The notes under the pieces were generated by a model. The model had not been told where the DNA came from. It worked only from the letters and a program-made list of their open reading frames with translations, and ran no database searches. From NCBI RefSeq assembly GCF_030406325.1, contig NZ_JAUEQY010000019.1, positions 124,001-188,000 of the forward strand: a stretch of DNA of 64,000 bases, written 5' to 3'. Shown piece after piece: positions 16,008 through 26,828 of the stretch. This stretch comes from Actinomadura sp. DC4. Its GTDB lineage: Bacteria; Actinomycetota; Actinomycetes; Streptosporangiales; Streptosporangiaceae. A program made the translations under genes and the position numbers. Numbering within the stretch: the first letter of the stretch is position 1; every line of letters begins with the position of its first letter.

Positions 16008-17393
16008 TCACGAGTGGTACAGCACCGCGGTCGGTGCGGCCGGGGTCAGGCTCGCCGGGGTCGCGCCGGACAGGAACGACTGCTGCGGCTGGTCGTCGCC
16101 GCCGAGGAAGAACGCCCGGTTGACCCCCTGCACGTTGATCGTCGAACCCGGGTCCACGCCCGTGGTCGGCACCCGGATCGCAGTGATCTCCTCGATGTCC
16201 GACGGCGCGGTCCCCGGAGGGAGCTGCACCGTCGTGGCCGCGGGCAGGTCGCGCTGGATCGAGCGGTCGGCGAACAGGTGGTCCGACCGGTACACCGCCG
16301 GGTCGCCCTTGAGGCGTACGCCGACGGACAGGCCGACCCAGTCGAGCGGGCCGTTCGGCGGGTTCACGGTCGTTTTGCGGACGACCAGGTAGAGGTAGTC
16401 GCGCGGGTCGGCGATGGAGGTCGTGGACGACGTCGGCGGGTCCGCCTGCACCTTGCCCTCGCGGCGCGACTCGGCGTCGGAGACCCAGTACGTCCACGGG
16501 TTGCGGTCCATGACCTGCTCGCGGGCCTCGGCCGAGGCGTCCAGCGTCGCCGACGCCGACAGGAAGAACCGCATCGGGTCATCGACCGTGTCGCAGATGT
16601 TGTTGTTGAGCGTGCAGGTCTGCATCAGCGGGTGGTCGCCCTCATAGGTTCCGGCGAACGGCTGCGTGACGTGGTTCGGCGCCTGGATGACGGCGGTGCC
16701 GGGCACGCGGCGGCCTGAGGCGTCGACCTCGACCTGGTAGATCCACTCGATGTCGGTCGTACGGCCCCAGCGCGCCATGAGCTGGGGCGTCGACGTGCCG
16801 CCGTCCTCGTTGCTCCAGATGTAGGAGTAGGTGAGCAAGCGGTGCCCGGGAAGGGCGGCGGGGACGTCCTCGTGCCAGGCGACCAACGGCGTGTCGGTGA
16901 AGGCGTTCTGGAAGGCGCCGCCCGAGTCGGCCCCGTTTCGGCCGTACAGCACCGGCGCGTGCCGGAGATCCGTGTACGCGCGCCCACCGCCCACCGTACG
17001 GACCGCGGTGCGGGTCACCGTCACCCGCCGGCCGCCGGACCGGTCGGCGGCGAGGCGCAGCGACAGCCGGTGGCGGCCCGCCCTCAGGTGCCCGAGCGCG
17101 AACTCCCGGGTGATCGGGAACGCCGCCGGGACCACGTCGTCGGTGGCGTACCGGCCGTCGACGTACAGCGACAGGACCGCCGACTCATGTCCCCTGACCG
17201 CCCACGACACGCCGGGCGCGGCGGCCGTCACGTCGACCAGGGCCTCGCCCGTACGGGCGGTACGGAAGGTGATCGTCCGGTCGTGGCCTCGGTCGACGAC
17301 CGTGGTGCCCGCCGTCGCGGCGGGCACGACCGAAAGGCCGGCGGCCGCGACTCCTCCCAGCACGGCGGTACGGGCGAGCAGGATTCTTCGCAC
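16008..17393 (-). CDS. Secreted protein of unknown function
   Basis: I do not recognise the family. The 461-residue product begins with a signal peptide (RRILLARTAVLGGVAAAGLS... ending near AATA, about residues 1-29). The mature part looks all-beta: residues 30-120 resemble a carbohydrate-binding or jelly-roll module (VDGRYATDDVVPAAFPITREFALGHLRAGRHRLSLRL), and the rest contains YSYIWSNEDGGTSTPQLMARWGR and two Cys close together (CTLNNNIC), likely disulphide-linked. GTG 17393 was chosen because GGGAGG lies five bases upstream; a longer frame to 17453 lacks a site. It stands alone between the cupin gene and glnD. Confidence 0.75.
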   Translation of the reverse strand: MRRILLARTAVLGGVAAAGLSVVPAATAGTTVVDRGHDRTITFRTARTGEALVDVTAAAPGVSWAVRGHESAVLSLYVDGRYATDDVVPAAFPITREFALGHLRAGRHRLSLRLAADRSGGRRVTVTRTAVRTVGGGRAYTDLRHAPVLYGRNGADSGGAFQNAFTDTPLVAWHEDVPAALPGHRLLTYSYIWSNEDGGTSTPQLMARWGRTTDIEWIYQVEVDASGRRVPGTAVIQAPNHVTQPFAGTYEGDHPLMQTCTLNNNICDTVDDPMRFFLSASATLDASAEAREQVMDRNPWTYWVSDAESRREGKVQADPPTSSTTSIADPRDYLYLVVRKTTVNPPNGPLDWVGLSVGVRLKGDPAVYRSDHLFADRSIQRDLPAATTVQLPPGTAPSDIEEITAIRVPTTGVDPGSTINVQGVNRAFFLGGDDQPQQSFLSGATPASLTPAAPTAVLYHS

Positions 17394-17502
17394 AGGGGCC
17401 TCCCAGGGCAGCGTGGACGCAAGAAGCGTCACCGCCCCCAGGGACACCGTCAACGATCGCGACGGCAGTTTTCCCGATCTTCACTGGCCGGTCTGTGCCA
17501 GG

Positions 17503-19803
17503 TCAGCGAACGACGTCAAGGATGCCCGCGCGGATCGAGGCCCGCAGGTGCTCGTCGGTGACCGGGCGCCCGTCGGCATCGACCACGTAGAAGACGTCGA
17601 CCGCCTCGGCGCCCAGCGTCTCGACTCGCGCCGCACGCACCTGCATGCCGAACGAGCCGAGCACGTGCCCGATGCGCCAGAGCAGGCCGGGCCGGTCGTG
17701 CGCGCGTACCTCCACGACGGTCGCGGTCTCCGACGCGTCATCGATCATGGTGACGCGCGGCGGGGGCACCGGCACGCCCTTGCGCGGACGGTGCGACCGC
17801 GCCCGTCGTTCGAGGCGCTTGGCCACGTCGAGGCGCCCGGCGAGCACCCGGCGCAGGTCGACCTCCAGCGCGGCCGGGTCGGGGCCCGAGCCGTACTCGG
17901 GCACCGCCATGAACTCCAGCAGCGCGGTCTCCCCCTGGGCGCCGGCGCGCGCGCCGCGCACGACCAGGCGGTGGAGCGCGAGCACCCCGGCGGCCTGCCA
18001 GAGCAATCCGGGCCGGTCGGGCACGACGATCGTGATCTGGGACCCGACGACGCGTACGGCGCCGCCGCCGTGCCGGGCGAGCGCGAGCTGGTCCGCGGTC
18101 GGCTCGGGCGCGACGGGCGGCGGGTCTCCGGCGAGCACGGCGGCCACGCGGCGGGCGAGCTCGGCGACGAGCCCGGCCTTCCACGAACCCCACGCGGCGG
18201 GCCCGGTGGCCTGCCCGTCGGCGATCGCGAGGGCGGCGAGCGTCTCCAGCACGACGGGGTCGCCGACCGCCTGGGCCACCGTCTCGATCGTGACCGGGTC
18301 GTGGAGGTCGCGGCGCGTCGCGGTCTCGGGCAGCAGCAGGTGGAGGCGTACGACGGCCTCCAGGACGCGTACGTCGTCCTGGTCGAAACCGAGGCGTTCC
18401 CCCAGGTCGTGCGCCATGACGGCGCCGGTCTTGGAGTGGTCGCCCGGCCAGCCCTTCCCGATGTCGTGCAGCAGCGCGCCGACGAGCAGCAGGTCGGGAC
18501 GTGCGACGTCGCGGGTGTGGGCGGCGGCGCGCGTCGCGGTCTCCACGAGGTGACGGTCGACGGTGAAGGTGTGCACGGGGTTGCGCTGCGGGCGGTTGCG
18601 CACGCGCTCCCAGTCGGGCATGAGCCGTTCGATCAGCCCGACCTGGTCGAGCGCCTCCCACACGCCGATCGCCGGCGCGCCCGCGCCGAGCAGGGTCACC
18701 AGCGCGTCGCGCGCCTCCGGCGGCCACGGCACCGGCATCGGCGGCGTCTCGCGGGCCAGCCGTTCGACGGTGGAGATCGCCAGCGGCAGCCCCGCCTGGG
18801 CGGCCGCCGCGGCGGCGCGCAGCACGAGCGAGGGGTCCTTGGCGGCGTTCGCGCCGAGGGCGAGCACCACCTCGGAGTCGTGCTCGACCACGCCGTCGGC
18901 GAGCGGCCGGCGTACAGGCCGTCCGGGCGGGGAGCAGAAGCGGTCGACCGTCCGCCACAGGTGGTCGGCGGCGAACGTGATGGTGCGGGCGGCCTCGACG
19001 ACGCTGCGCAGCAGCACCTCCGCGTCCAGCAGGCCGAGCGCCTCGGCCACCGCCTCCTGCTCCTGGAGCACGAGCCGGTCGGCCGCGCGGCCGGTGGTCT
19101 CGTGCAGGGCGTGGCGGACGTCGAGGAGCAGGCCGTAGGCCTCCTTGACCCGGTCGGTCGCGGCCGGGGCGACCCACGCGGCGGCGACCGCCTGGATCGC
19201 GTGCACGTCGCGGAGCCCGCCGCGCGCGTCCTTCAGGTCGGGTTCGAGCAGGAACGCCAGCTCGCCGTCGTCGGCCCAGCGGCGGCGGGTCATCTCCCGC
19301 AGCTCGGGCAGGCGGCGCCGCGAGTCGGCACGCCAGTCGGCGAGCACCGCCTCGCGGAGTTCGCGCGTCAGGTCCGGGTCGCCGGCCACGTGACGTGCGG
19401 AGATCAGGCCGAGGGCGGCCTTGAGGTCCTCGCGGGCGACCGCGCGGCCCTCCTCGGGCGTGCGCACCGAGTGGTCGAGGCGCAGCCCGGAGTCCCAGAT
19501 GGGGTACCAGACCCGGTCGGCGAGGGCGGCGACGTCCGGCCGGGCGCGGTGGACCAGGACCAGGTCGAGGTCGCCGCCCGGGGTGAGCTCCCGGCGCCCG
19601 TGGCTGCCGACCGCGAGCAGCGCCACGTCCGGCTCGGCGCCGAGCAGCCGCGCCAGCCTCCGGTCGAGGTCGTCCGCGCGTTCCTCCCGCGCGGTCCGCA
19701 GCCGCGTGCGCGCCACCTCATGCGCGGCCGGTCCGGACACGGCGGAGCCCGGCTGGGCCAACGCCTCAGCCGGGCCGTGCCCTCCCCCGATCGTGTTCGT
19801 CAC
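17503..19803 (-). CDS. glnD: [Protein-PII] uridylyltransferase/nucleotidyltransferase
   Basis: GlnD modifies PII in response to glutamine; in actinomycetes PII is adenylylated. The 766-residue product has the nucleotidyltransferase domain (GSHGRRELTPGGDLDLVLVH near residue 68, with DxD intact), a GlnD linker region, an HD domain (LLHDIGKGWPGDHS) and two C-terminal ACT domains (each with DRPGLLW). The Gly before DLD replaces the more usual Ser. The GTG start lies two bases after the glnB stop codon, so translation is coupled. Last gene of amtB-glnB-glnD. Confidence 0.95.
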   Translation of the reverse strand: MTNTIGGGHGPAEALAQPGSAVSGPAAHEVARTRLRTAREERADDLDRRLARLLGAEPDVALLAVGSHGRRELTPGGDLDLVLVHRARPDVAALADRVWYPIWDSGLRLDHSVRTPEEGRAVAREDLKAALGLISARHVAGDPDLTRELREAVLADWRADSRRRLPELREMTRRRWADDGELAFLLEPDLKDARGGLRDVHAIQAVAAAWVAPAATDRVKEAYGLLLDVRHALHETTGRAADRLVLQEQEAVAEALGLLDAEVLLRSVVEAARTITFAADHLWRTVDRFCSPPGRPVRRPLADGVVEHDSEVVLALGANAAKDPSLVLRAAAAAAQAGLPLAISTVERLARETPPMPVPWPPEARDALVTLLGAGAPAIGVWEALDQVGLIERLMPDWERVRNRPQRNPVHTFTVDRHLVETATRAAAHTRDVARPDLLLVGALLHDIGKGWPGDHSKTGAVMAHDLGERLGFDQDDVRVLEAVVRLHLLLPETATRRDLHDPVTIETVAQAVGDPVVLETLAALAIADGQATGPAAWGSWKAGLVAELARRVAAVLAGDPPPVAPEPTADQLALARHGGGAVRVVGSQITIVVPDRPGLLWQAAGVLALHRLVVRGARAGAQGETALLEFMAVPEYGSGPDPAALEVDLRRVLAGRLDVAKRLERRARSHRPRKGVPVPPPRVTMIDDASETATVVEVRAHDRPGLLWRIGHVLGSFGMQVRAARVETLGAEAVDVFYVVDADGRPVTDEHLRASIRAGILDVVR

Positions 19804-19805
19804 TC

Positions 19806-21535
<1,730 letters not shown>

Positions 21536-21611
21536 GCGGCGTCCCTTCGGTGAGGTGGTCGATACTGCTCAGGAGCTTCGAGCAGCGCGATTTCACCTAC
21601 GGGGCATGAGT

Positions 21612-21658
21612 GTTTCGTCGGTGTGAAACCATGCCGGATCGTGTTTCAGGCATGTTTC
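21612..21658 (-). promoter_or_regulatory. GlnR-like binding sites upstream of amtB
   Basis: Four GTTTC/GAAAC pentamers lie at 21612-21616, 21625-21629, 21643-21647 and 21654-21658. On the minus strand the last two read GAAAC-n6-GAAAC, matching the a- and b-site spacing of the actinobacterial GlnR box (gTnAC-n6-GaAAC). The position, 77-123 bases before amtB, fits nitrogen control. The first LuxR gene diverges from the same region. Confidence 0.5.
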
Positions 21659-21696
21659 ACCTTGGATGCCGGGTTTAACGGCCGCTTCGGCGCCCG

Positions 21697-21735
21697 CATA
21701 CAGTGAGTTACCTGGTCCGTCCAGGTCGCCCTGGT
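21697..21735 (+). promoter_or_regulatory. Upstream element shared by both LuxR paralogues, copy 1
   Basis: A stretch beginning GCATACAGTGAGTTACC closely matches the one at 24139-24177 before the second LuxR gene. TACAGT (21699-21704) could be a -10 box, 69 bases before the start codon. The likeness shows that the promoter was duplicated together with the gene and has been kept. Confidence 0.5.
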
Positions 21736-21767
21736 CCGCCGGCGGGGCGTCGGCAGGATGTCATGTG

Positions 21768-24119
21768 ATGGCGGTGGCGACGAACATCTCAGGCCGGTGG
21801 CAGGCCCCTGGTCTTCCGGCGGATCTCACGAGCTTTGTCGGGCGTCGGCGGGAGATCGCCGATGTCAGGCACCTGCTGTCCCGGTCACGGCTCGTGACGC
21901 TGACCGGCGTCGGCGGCGTGGGCAAGACCCGGCTCGCCTACCGGGTCACCGCCGAGATACGCCGGACGTTCCCGGACGGCGTCTGGCTGATCGAACTCGC
22001 CGAGCTCGAGGACCCCTCGCTGCTCGCCGACACGATCGCCGGGGCCCTGGGCGTCCAGGAGCACTCCTCCCGGCCCTCGATGGACGCCCTGGTCGACCAC
22101 CTGCGCGAGCGCACGGCCCTGATCGTCCTGGACAACTGCGAGCACCTTCTGCGCGAGTGCGCCGCGCTGGTCGGCACCCTGCTGCGCGGCGCCCCCGGCG
22201 TGCGCGTCCTCACCACGAGCCGCGAGGTGCTGGGCATCGCCGGGGAGCAGACGCTGGCCGTGCCCCCGCTGTCCCTGCCCTCCTGCGGCGTCGGACGGCC
22301 GTCCGACGCGTCCTTCGCCCGGTACGACGCGGTCCGCCTGTTCGCCGAGCGGGCCGAGGCCGTCCTGCCGGACTTCGCGATCACCGGGGACAACCGCGCC
22401 GCCGTCGAGGCGATCTGCCGCCGTCTCGACGGCATCCCGCTGGCGATCGAGCTCGCCGCCGTACGGCTGCGGGTGCTGTCCGTACAGCAGCTTCTGGACC
22501 GGCTGGATGACCGGTTCCGGCTGCTCGACAACGGCTCGCAGGCGGTCCTGCCACGGCACCGGACGCTCCGTGCGCTGATCGACTGGAGCCATTCCCTCTG
22601 CACCCGGCAGGAGCGGCTGCTGTGGGCGCGCGCCTCGGTGTTCTCCGGCGGCCTCGACCTGGATGCGGCCGAGGCGGTCTGCGCCGGGGAGGGCATCGCC
22701 CGCGAGGACGTGCTCGACCTCGTGGCGGCGATGGTCAACAAGTCGATCCTTGTCCGGGAGGAGCACCCGCACGGGATCCGATACCGCCTGCTGGAGACGA
22801 TGCGGCAGTACGGCCGCGAGCGCCTCGCCGAGTCCGGTGAGGAGGCGGAGACGCAGAGACGGCACCGTGACTTCTACCGCGGGCTGTGCGACGAGGTGCG
22901 CACCGGGCTGTTCGGCCCGGTGGAGGTGGACCTGCTGACCCGGCTGAAGCTGGAGAACGCCAACCTGCGCACGGCGCTGGACTACTGCTTCGCCACCCCT
23001 GCCGAGGCCGCCTGCGGCGTGCGAATGGCCGCGGACCTCCTCTACCACTGGCTCACCGGCCACCTGCGCGAGGGACGCCGACGGCTGGACCAGGGGCTGG
23101 CCGCCGACCGCGAGCCGAGCCCCGGCCGCGCCCGCGGCCTCGTGGTCGGCAGCTGGCTGGCCGTCGCGCAGGGTGAGATCGACGCCGCCGTCGCGATGCT
23201 GGACGAGAGCCACCGGATCGGCGAGGAGCTCGACGACGACCGGGTCCGCGCGGACGTCGTCCTGCACCGCGGGCTGATCGCCCTGGACGGAGACGAGGTC
23301 GACGCGGCGGTCGAGCTCTGCGGAGAGGCGGTCGCCCGGCACCGCCGTACGGGCGATCCGGCCGGTCTCGCGCTGGCCCTCATGTGGCTCAACGCCGGGC
23401 TTACGCTCCGCGGCGACCTGAGCGGCGCGCTCGCCGCCGGCGAGGAGGGCATCGCCCTGTGCGAGGCCCACGGGGAGGGCCTGCACCGGGCGTACCTCAT
23501 GACCATGGTCGGCGTCACGTTCTGGCGACAGGGCGACACCGGGCGTGCCTCCGCGCTGGCCAGGGAGAGCCTGGACTTCAGTCGTTCGCTCGGCAACCCG
23601 CGCGGGATCGGGATCAACCTCGCTCTCCTGGCCTGGATCGCCGCCGCCGACGGCGACCACGAGCGGGCCGCGCGGCTGCTGGGCGTGCTCAGGACCTTCG
23701 CCCAGGCGCCCGGCGCGCGGCGCGCGATCGGCGCGCCGGTCTCCGGATACCGGCACCTCCTGCGGTTCCAGGGCGCGTGCGAGGCCGGCGTCCACCGCGT
23801 CCTCGGCGCGTCCGGCGCCGAGGTCGCGATCAAGTGGGGGGCCGCCCTCAGCGCCGACGAGGCGGTCGCCTACGCGCTGCGGGACGAGCTGCCGGACGAG
23901 GTCGGCCACGGCCGCCGGGCGTCGCTGACCCGGCGGGAGACCGAGGTGGCGCGGCTCATCGCCCAGGGCCTGAGCAACAAGCAGATCGCGGCCAAGCTCG
24001 TGATCTCCCAGCGGACCGTCGAGGGCCACGTCGAACACGTCCTCGGCAAGCTCGGCTTCGGCTCCCGCACCCAGATCGCGGTCTGGACCCGGGAACAGGA
24101 CGGCGGCTCCGCCGTCTGA
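21768..24119 (+). CDS. Large ATP-binding LuxR-family regulator (paralogue 1)
   Basis: A 783-residue STAND-type regulator. The NB-ARC-like ATPase covers about residues 15-270 (GRRREIADV, Walker A GVGGVGKTRL, Walker B LIVLDNCEH, then RRLDGIPLAIELAAVRLR), followed by a winged-helix-like segment, a TPR-like helical region (about 390-690), and a C-terminal LuxR helix-turn-helix (LTRRETEVARLIAQGLSNKQIAAKL). No N-terminal BTAD domain is present, so it is not AfsR. The signal and targets are unknown. ATG 21768 has AGGA nine bases upstream; GTG 21765 is an alternative. It is divergent from amtB and lies directly before its paralogue. Confidence 0.9.
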   Translation: MAVATNISGRWQAPGLPADLTSFVGRRREIADVRHLLSRSRLVTLTGVGGVGKTRLAYRVTAEIRRTFPDGVWLIELAELEDPSLLADTIAGALGVQEHSSRPSMDALVDHLRERTALIVLDNCEHLLRECAALVGTLLRGAPGVRVLTTSREVLGIAGEQTLAVPPLSLPSCGVGRPSDASFARYDAVRLFAERAEAVLPDFAITGDNRAAVEAICRRLDGIPLAIELAAVRLRVLSVQQLLDRLDDRFRLLDNGSQAVLPRHRTLRALIDWSHSLCTRQERLLWARASVFSGGLDLDAAEAVCAGEGIAREDVLDLVAAMVNKSILVREEHPHGIRYRLLETMRQYGRERLAESGEEAETQRRHRDFYRGLCDEVRTGLFGPVEVDLLTRLKLENANLRTALDYCFATPAEAACGVRMAADLLYHWLTGHLREGRRRLDQGLAADREPSPGRARGLVVGSWLAVAQGEIDAAVAMLDESHRIGEELDDDRVRADVVLHRGLIALDGDEVDAAVELCGEAVARHRRTGDPAGLALALMWLNAGLTLRGDLSGALAAGEEGIALCEAHGEGLHRAYLMTMVGVTFWRQGDTGRASALARESLDFSRSLGNPRGIGINLALLAWIAAADGDHERAARLLGVLRTFAQAPGARRAIGAPVSGYRHLLRFQGACEAGVHRVLGASGAEVAIKWGAALSADEAVAYALRDELPDEVGHGRRASLTRRETEVARLIAQGLSNKQIAAKLVISQRTVEGHVEHVLGKLGFGSRTQIAVWTREQDGGSAV
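24099..24116 (+). terminator. Hairpin inside the last codons of LuxR paralogue 1
   Basis: GACGGCGG (24099-24106) pairs perfectly with CCGCCGTC (24109-24116) around a two-base loop; the stop codon TGA follows directly. The hairpin therefore lies wholly in coding sequence. It may act as a terminator or slow the last codons. Confidence 0.45.
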
Positions 24120-24138
24120 GACCGCCGGAGCGGGCCTG

Positions 24139-24177
24139 CGTACAGTTGAGTTGTCCGGTTCGTGCAGGTCAGCCCCA
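24139..24177 (+). promoter_or_regulatory. Upstream element shared by both LuxR paralogues, copy 2
   Basis: GCGTACAGTTGAGTTGTCC and the following 20 bases match the element at 21697-21735 apart from one inserted base and a few changes. TACAGT lies at 24141-24146, 65 bases before the ATG. It suggests that the two regulators respond to the same factor. Confidence 0.5.
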
Positions 24178-24205
24178 TTTTCCGTGGCCGCGGCGGTGTC
24201 TGCGT

Positions 24206-26587
24206 ATGACGATCAAGACGGGCGACTATGCCCCGTGGCACAGGCACGGGCTGCCCGCCGAGGTGACCAGCTTCGTCGGCCGCCGCCGGGAGGTGGCCGA
24301 CGTCAAGGCCATGCTCGGCAGGGCCCGGCTGGTGACGCTGACCGGCGTGGGCGGGGTGGGCAAGACGCGGCTGGCCTACCGTGCCGCCGCGGACCTGCTG
24401 CGCGCCTTCCCGGACGGCGTGTGGCTGGTCGAGCTGGCCGGGATCGAGCATCCCGGCTGTCTCGTGCCCGCACTCGCCGAGACCTTCTGCATCCAGCGTG
24501 ACTCCAACCGGCCGATCATGGACTCCCTGGCCGACCACCTGCGGGAGATGCGGGCGCTGCTCATCCTGGACAACTGTGAGCACGTCGTGCAGGAGTGCGC
24601 CTCGCTGGCCCAGACGCTGCTGCGCGCCGCTCCCCCGCTGCGGATCCTGGCCACCAGCCGCCAGGTGCTCGGCACCCCGGGCGAGCAGACGTTCGTGGTG
24701 CCGGCGCTGGCCCTGCCGCAGTCCGGTCCGCTGCCGATCGCGTCGTTCGCCGAGTACGACGCGGTCCGGCTGTTCGCCGAGCGGGCGCAGGCGGTGCTGC
24801 CCGGCTTCACCGTGACGGAGGAGAACCAGGAGGCCATCGAGCGGATCTGCCGCCGTCTGGACGGCATCCCCCTGGCGATCGAGCTCGCCGCCGTACGGCT
24901 GCGGGCCCTGTCCGTCGGGCAGCTCCTCGACCGCCTGGACGACCGGTTCCGCCTGCTCGAGTGGGGGTCGCGCACGGAGCCGCCGCGGCACCGGACGCTC
25001 TGGGCGCTGATCGACTGGAGCCACGCCCTGTGCACTCCCCAGGAGCGGTCGCTGTGGGCGCGCGCCTCGGTGTTCGTCGGCGGCATGGACCTGGAGGCGG
25101 CCGAGGCGGTCTGCTCCGGCGAGGGCATCGCCCGCGAGGAGGTCCTGAACCTGGTGACCGGGCTCGTGGACAAGTCGGTGCTCCTGCGGGAGGACCATCC
25201 CCGGCGGATCCGCTACCGGCTGCCGGACTCCCTGCGGGAGTACGGCCGGAGCCGGCTCGCCGCGACCGGCGAGGAGGCCGCCGTACGGGACGGGTACCTC
25301 GCGTTCTACCGGCGCCTGTGCGCCGACACGCGCGCCCGGCTGTTCGGGCCCTCCCAGGAGGTGCTGTTCGCCCGGCTGAAGCTGGAGAGCACCAACCTGC
25401 GCTCGGTCATGGACCAGTGCCTCTCCGACTCACGAAGGGTCGCGGACGGCCTCGCCATGGCCGCCGACCTGCGCAACCACTGGATCACCGGCCACCTCAG
25501 CGAGGGCGCCCGGCAGCTCGAGAAGGGCCTGGCCCTCTATCCCACGCCCGACGTGACGCGGGCGCGGGCCCTCGTGGTCAGCGGTCTGCTCACCACGCTC
25601 GAAGGCCGGCCGGGCCCGGCCGTCGAGCTGCTCGACGAGGCCGGCGAGATCGCGGCCCGGCTGGACCGCCCCGAGATCGTCGCCGACGTCGCGCTCCACC
25701 GCGGGCTGGCCGCCCTCGCGTGGAGTGAGGCCGAGGCCGCGGTCGCGTGCTGTGAGGACGCGGTCCGGCGTTTCCGCGCGGTCGGCGAGCTCATGGGCCT
25801 CGCGCGGGCGCTCATGTGGCTCACCGCCGCGTACACCCTCCGCGGCGACCTGTGGGCCGCGGCGGCCACCGCCGAGGAGGGCATCGCACTGTGCGAGGCG
25901 TGCGGCGACGACCTGATCCGCACCTACCAGGTGACGATGCTCGCCATCGTGCTCTGGCGGGCGGGTGAGACCGGGCGGGCCCGAGAGCTGGCCAAGGAGA
26001 GCCTGGACGTCAACCGGGCGCTGGGGAACCCGCGCGGGATCGGGTTCGGCCTCGCGGTCCTCGTCTGGATCGCCGCCACCGACGGCGAGTACGACCGCGC
26101 CGCCCGGCTGCTGGGCATCTTGGACACCTTCTCCCAGCGGCCGCGGGCGCGCCCGGCGATCGGGGCGCTGGTGGCCGGCTACCGGCACCTGCACGGCTAC
26201 CACGACAGGTCGGCGGCCGAGACCCGCCACGCCCTCGGCGACACGGCCTTCGAGGCCGAGCTCCGGTGGAGCGACCGGCTCGACGTCGGCCAGGCGCTCG
26301 CGTACGCGATGGAGGAGACGGATGTGACGGACGAGCCATGGCGGCCCACCTCGCTCACCCCGCGCGAGACCGAGGTGGCCCGGCTCGTCGCCCAGGGGAT
26401 GAGCAACAAGGAGATCGCCGCCCAACTCGTGATCTCCCAGCGCACCGCCGAGGGACACGTGGAGCACATCCTCGCCAAACTGGGGTTCGCCTCACGCACG
26501 CAGATCGCGCTGTGGGCCGAGCCGGACGCTCGCCAGGGGCCGGCACGCGAGTCGCGTGCCGGCCCCGGCGGTCCTCGCGGCGGCTGA
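24206..26587 (+). CDS. Large ATP-binding LuxR-family regulator (paralogue 2)
   Basis: A 793-residue paralogue of the preceding gene, similar along its whole length. It has Walker A GVGGVGKTRLAYR, Walker B LLILDNCEH, RRLDGIPLAIELAAVRLR, a TPR-like region, and a C-terminal helix-turn-helix (LTPRETEVARLVAQGMSNKEIAAQL). The recognition helix has SQRTAEGHVEH where paralogue 1 has SQRTVEGHVEH. The C-terminus carries about 18 Gly/Pro/Arg-rich residues encoded partly by a terminator-like hairpin (26536-26566), perhaps a read-through extension. ATG 24206 was chosen at the start of homology; the ribosome binding site is weak. It converges on ftsY. Confidence 0.9.
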   Translation: MTIKTGDYAPWHRHGLPAEVTSFVGRRREVADVKAMLGRARLVTLTGVGGVGKTRLAYRAAADLLRAFPDGVWLVELAGIEHPGCLVPALAETFCIQRDSNRPIMDSLADHLREMRALLILDNCEHVVQECASLAQTLLRAAPPLRILATSRQVLGTPGEQTFVVPALALPQSGPLPIASFAEYDAVRLFAERAQAVLPGFTVTEENQEAIERICRRLDGIPLAIELAAVRLRALSVGQLLDRLDDRFRLLEWGSRTEPPRHRTLWALIDWSHALCTPQERSLWARASVFVGGMDLEAAEAVCSGEGIAREEVLNLVTGLVDKSVLLREDHPRRIRYRLPDSLREYGRSRLAATGEEAAVRDGYLAFYRRLCADTRARLFGPSQEVLFARLKLESTNLRSVMDQCLSDSRRVADGLAMAADLRNHWITGHLSEGARQLEKGLALYPTPDVTRARALVVSGLLTTLEGRPGPAVELLDEAGEIAARLDRPEIVADVALHRGLAALAWSEAEAAVACCEDAVRRFRAVGELMGLARALMWLTAAYTLRGDLWAAAATAEEGIALCEACGDDLIRTYQVTMLAIVLWRAGETGRARELAKESLDVNRALGNPRGIGFGLAVLVWIAATDGEYDRAARLLGILDTFSQRPRARPAIGALVAGYRHLHGYHDRSAAETRHALGDTAFEAELRWSDRLDVGQALAYAMEETDVTDEPWRPTSLTPRETEVARLVAQGMSNKEIAAQLVISQRTAEGHVEHILAKLGFASRTQIALWAEPDARQGPARESRAGPGGPRGG
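26536..26566 (+). terminator. Perfect 15-bp hairpin inside the LuxR paralogue 2 tail
   Basis: GGGGCCGGCACGCGA (26536-26550) and its exact complement TCGCGTGCCGGCCCC (26552-26566) flank one base, giving a very strong stem with a tight loop. It lies 19 bases before the stop codon, inside coding sequence. It probably also terminates the opposing ftsY transcript. Confidence 0.6.
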
Positions 26588-26828
26588 GACTGCGTCGCCA
26601 CGAGGACGGCGTCGCGACAGGGGGGCGACGCCGCCGCGCAGGCACCGGCTAGGGGACGCGGTGCCACGCGGGGCGGGAGAAACCGGAGATACGAGAGAGC
26701 GCTCCTCCCAGCCGGAACTACCGTGTCCGGCAAAGCGCCCTCGTCAACGAGCATGGCCTACGGGGCGGTCCCGAGACACGGGGGAAAATACCCGTAAGGC
26801 TACGTATTTCACCTGGGTACGGGGTGGC

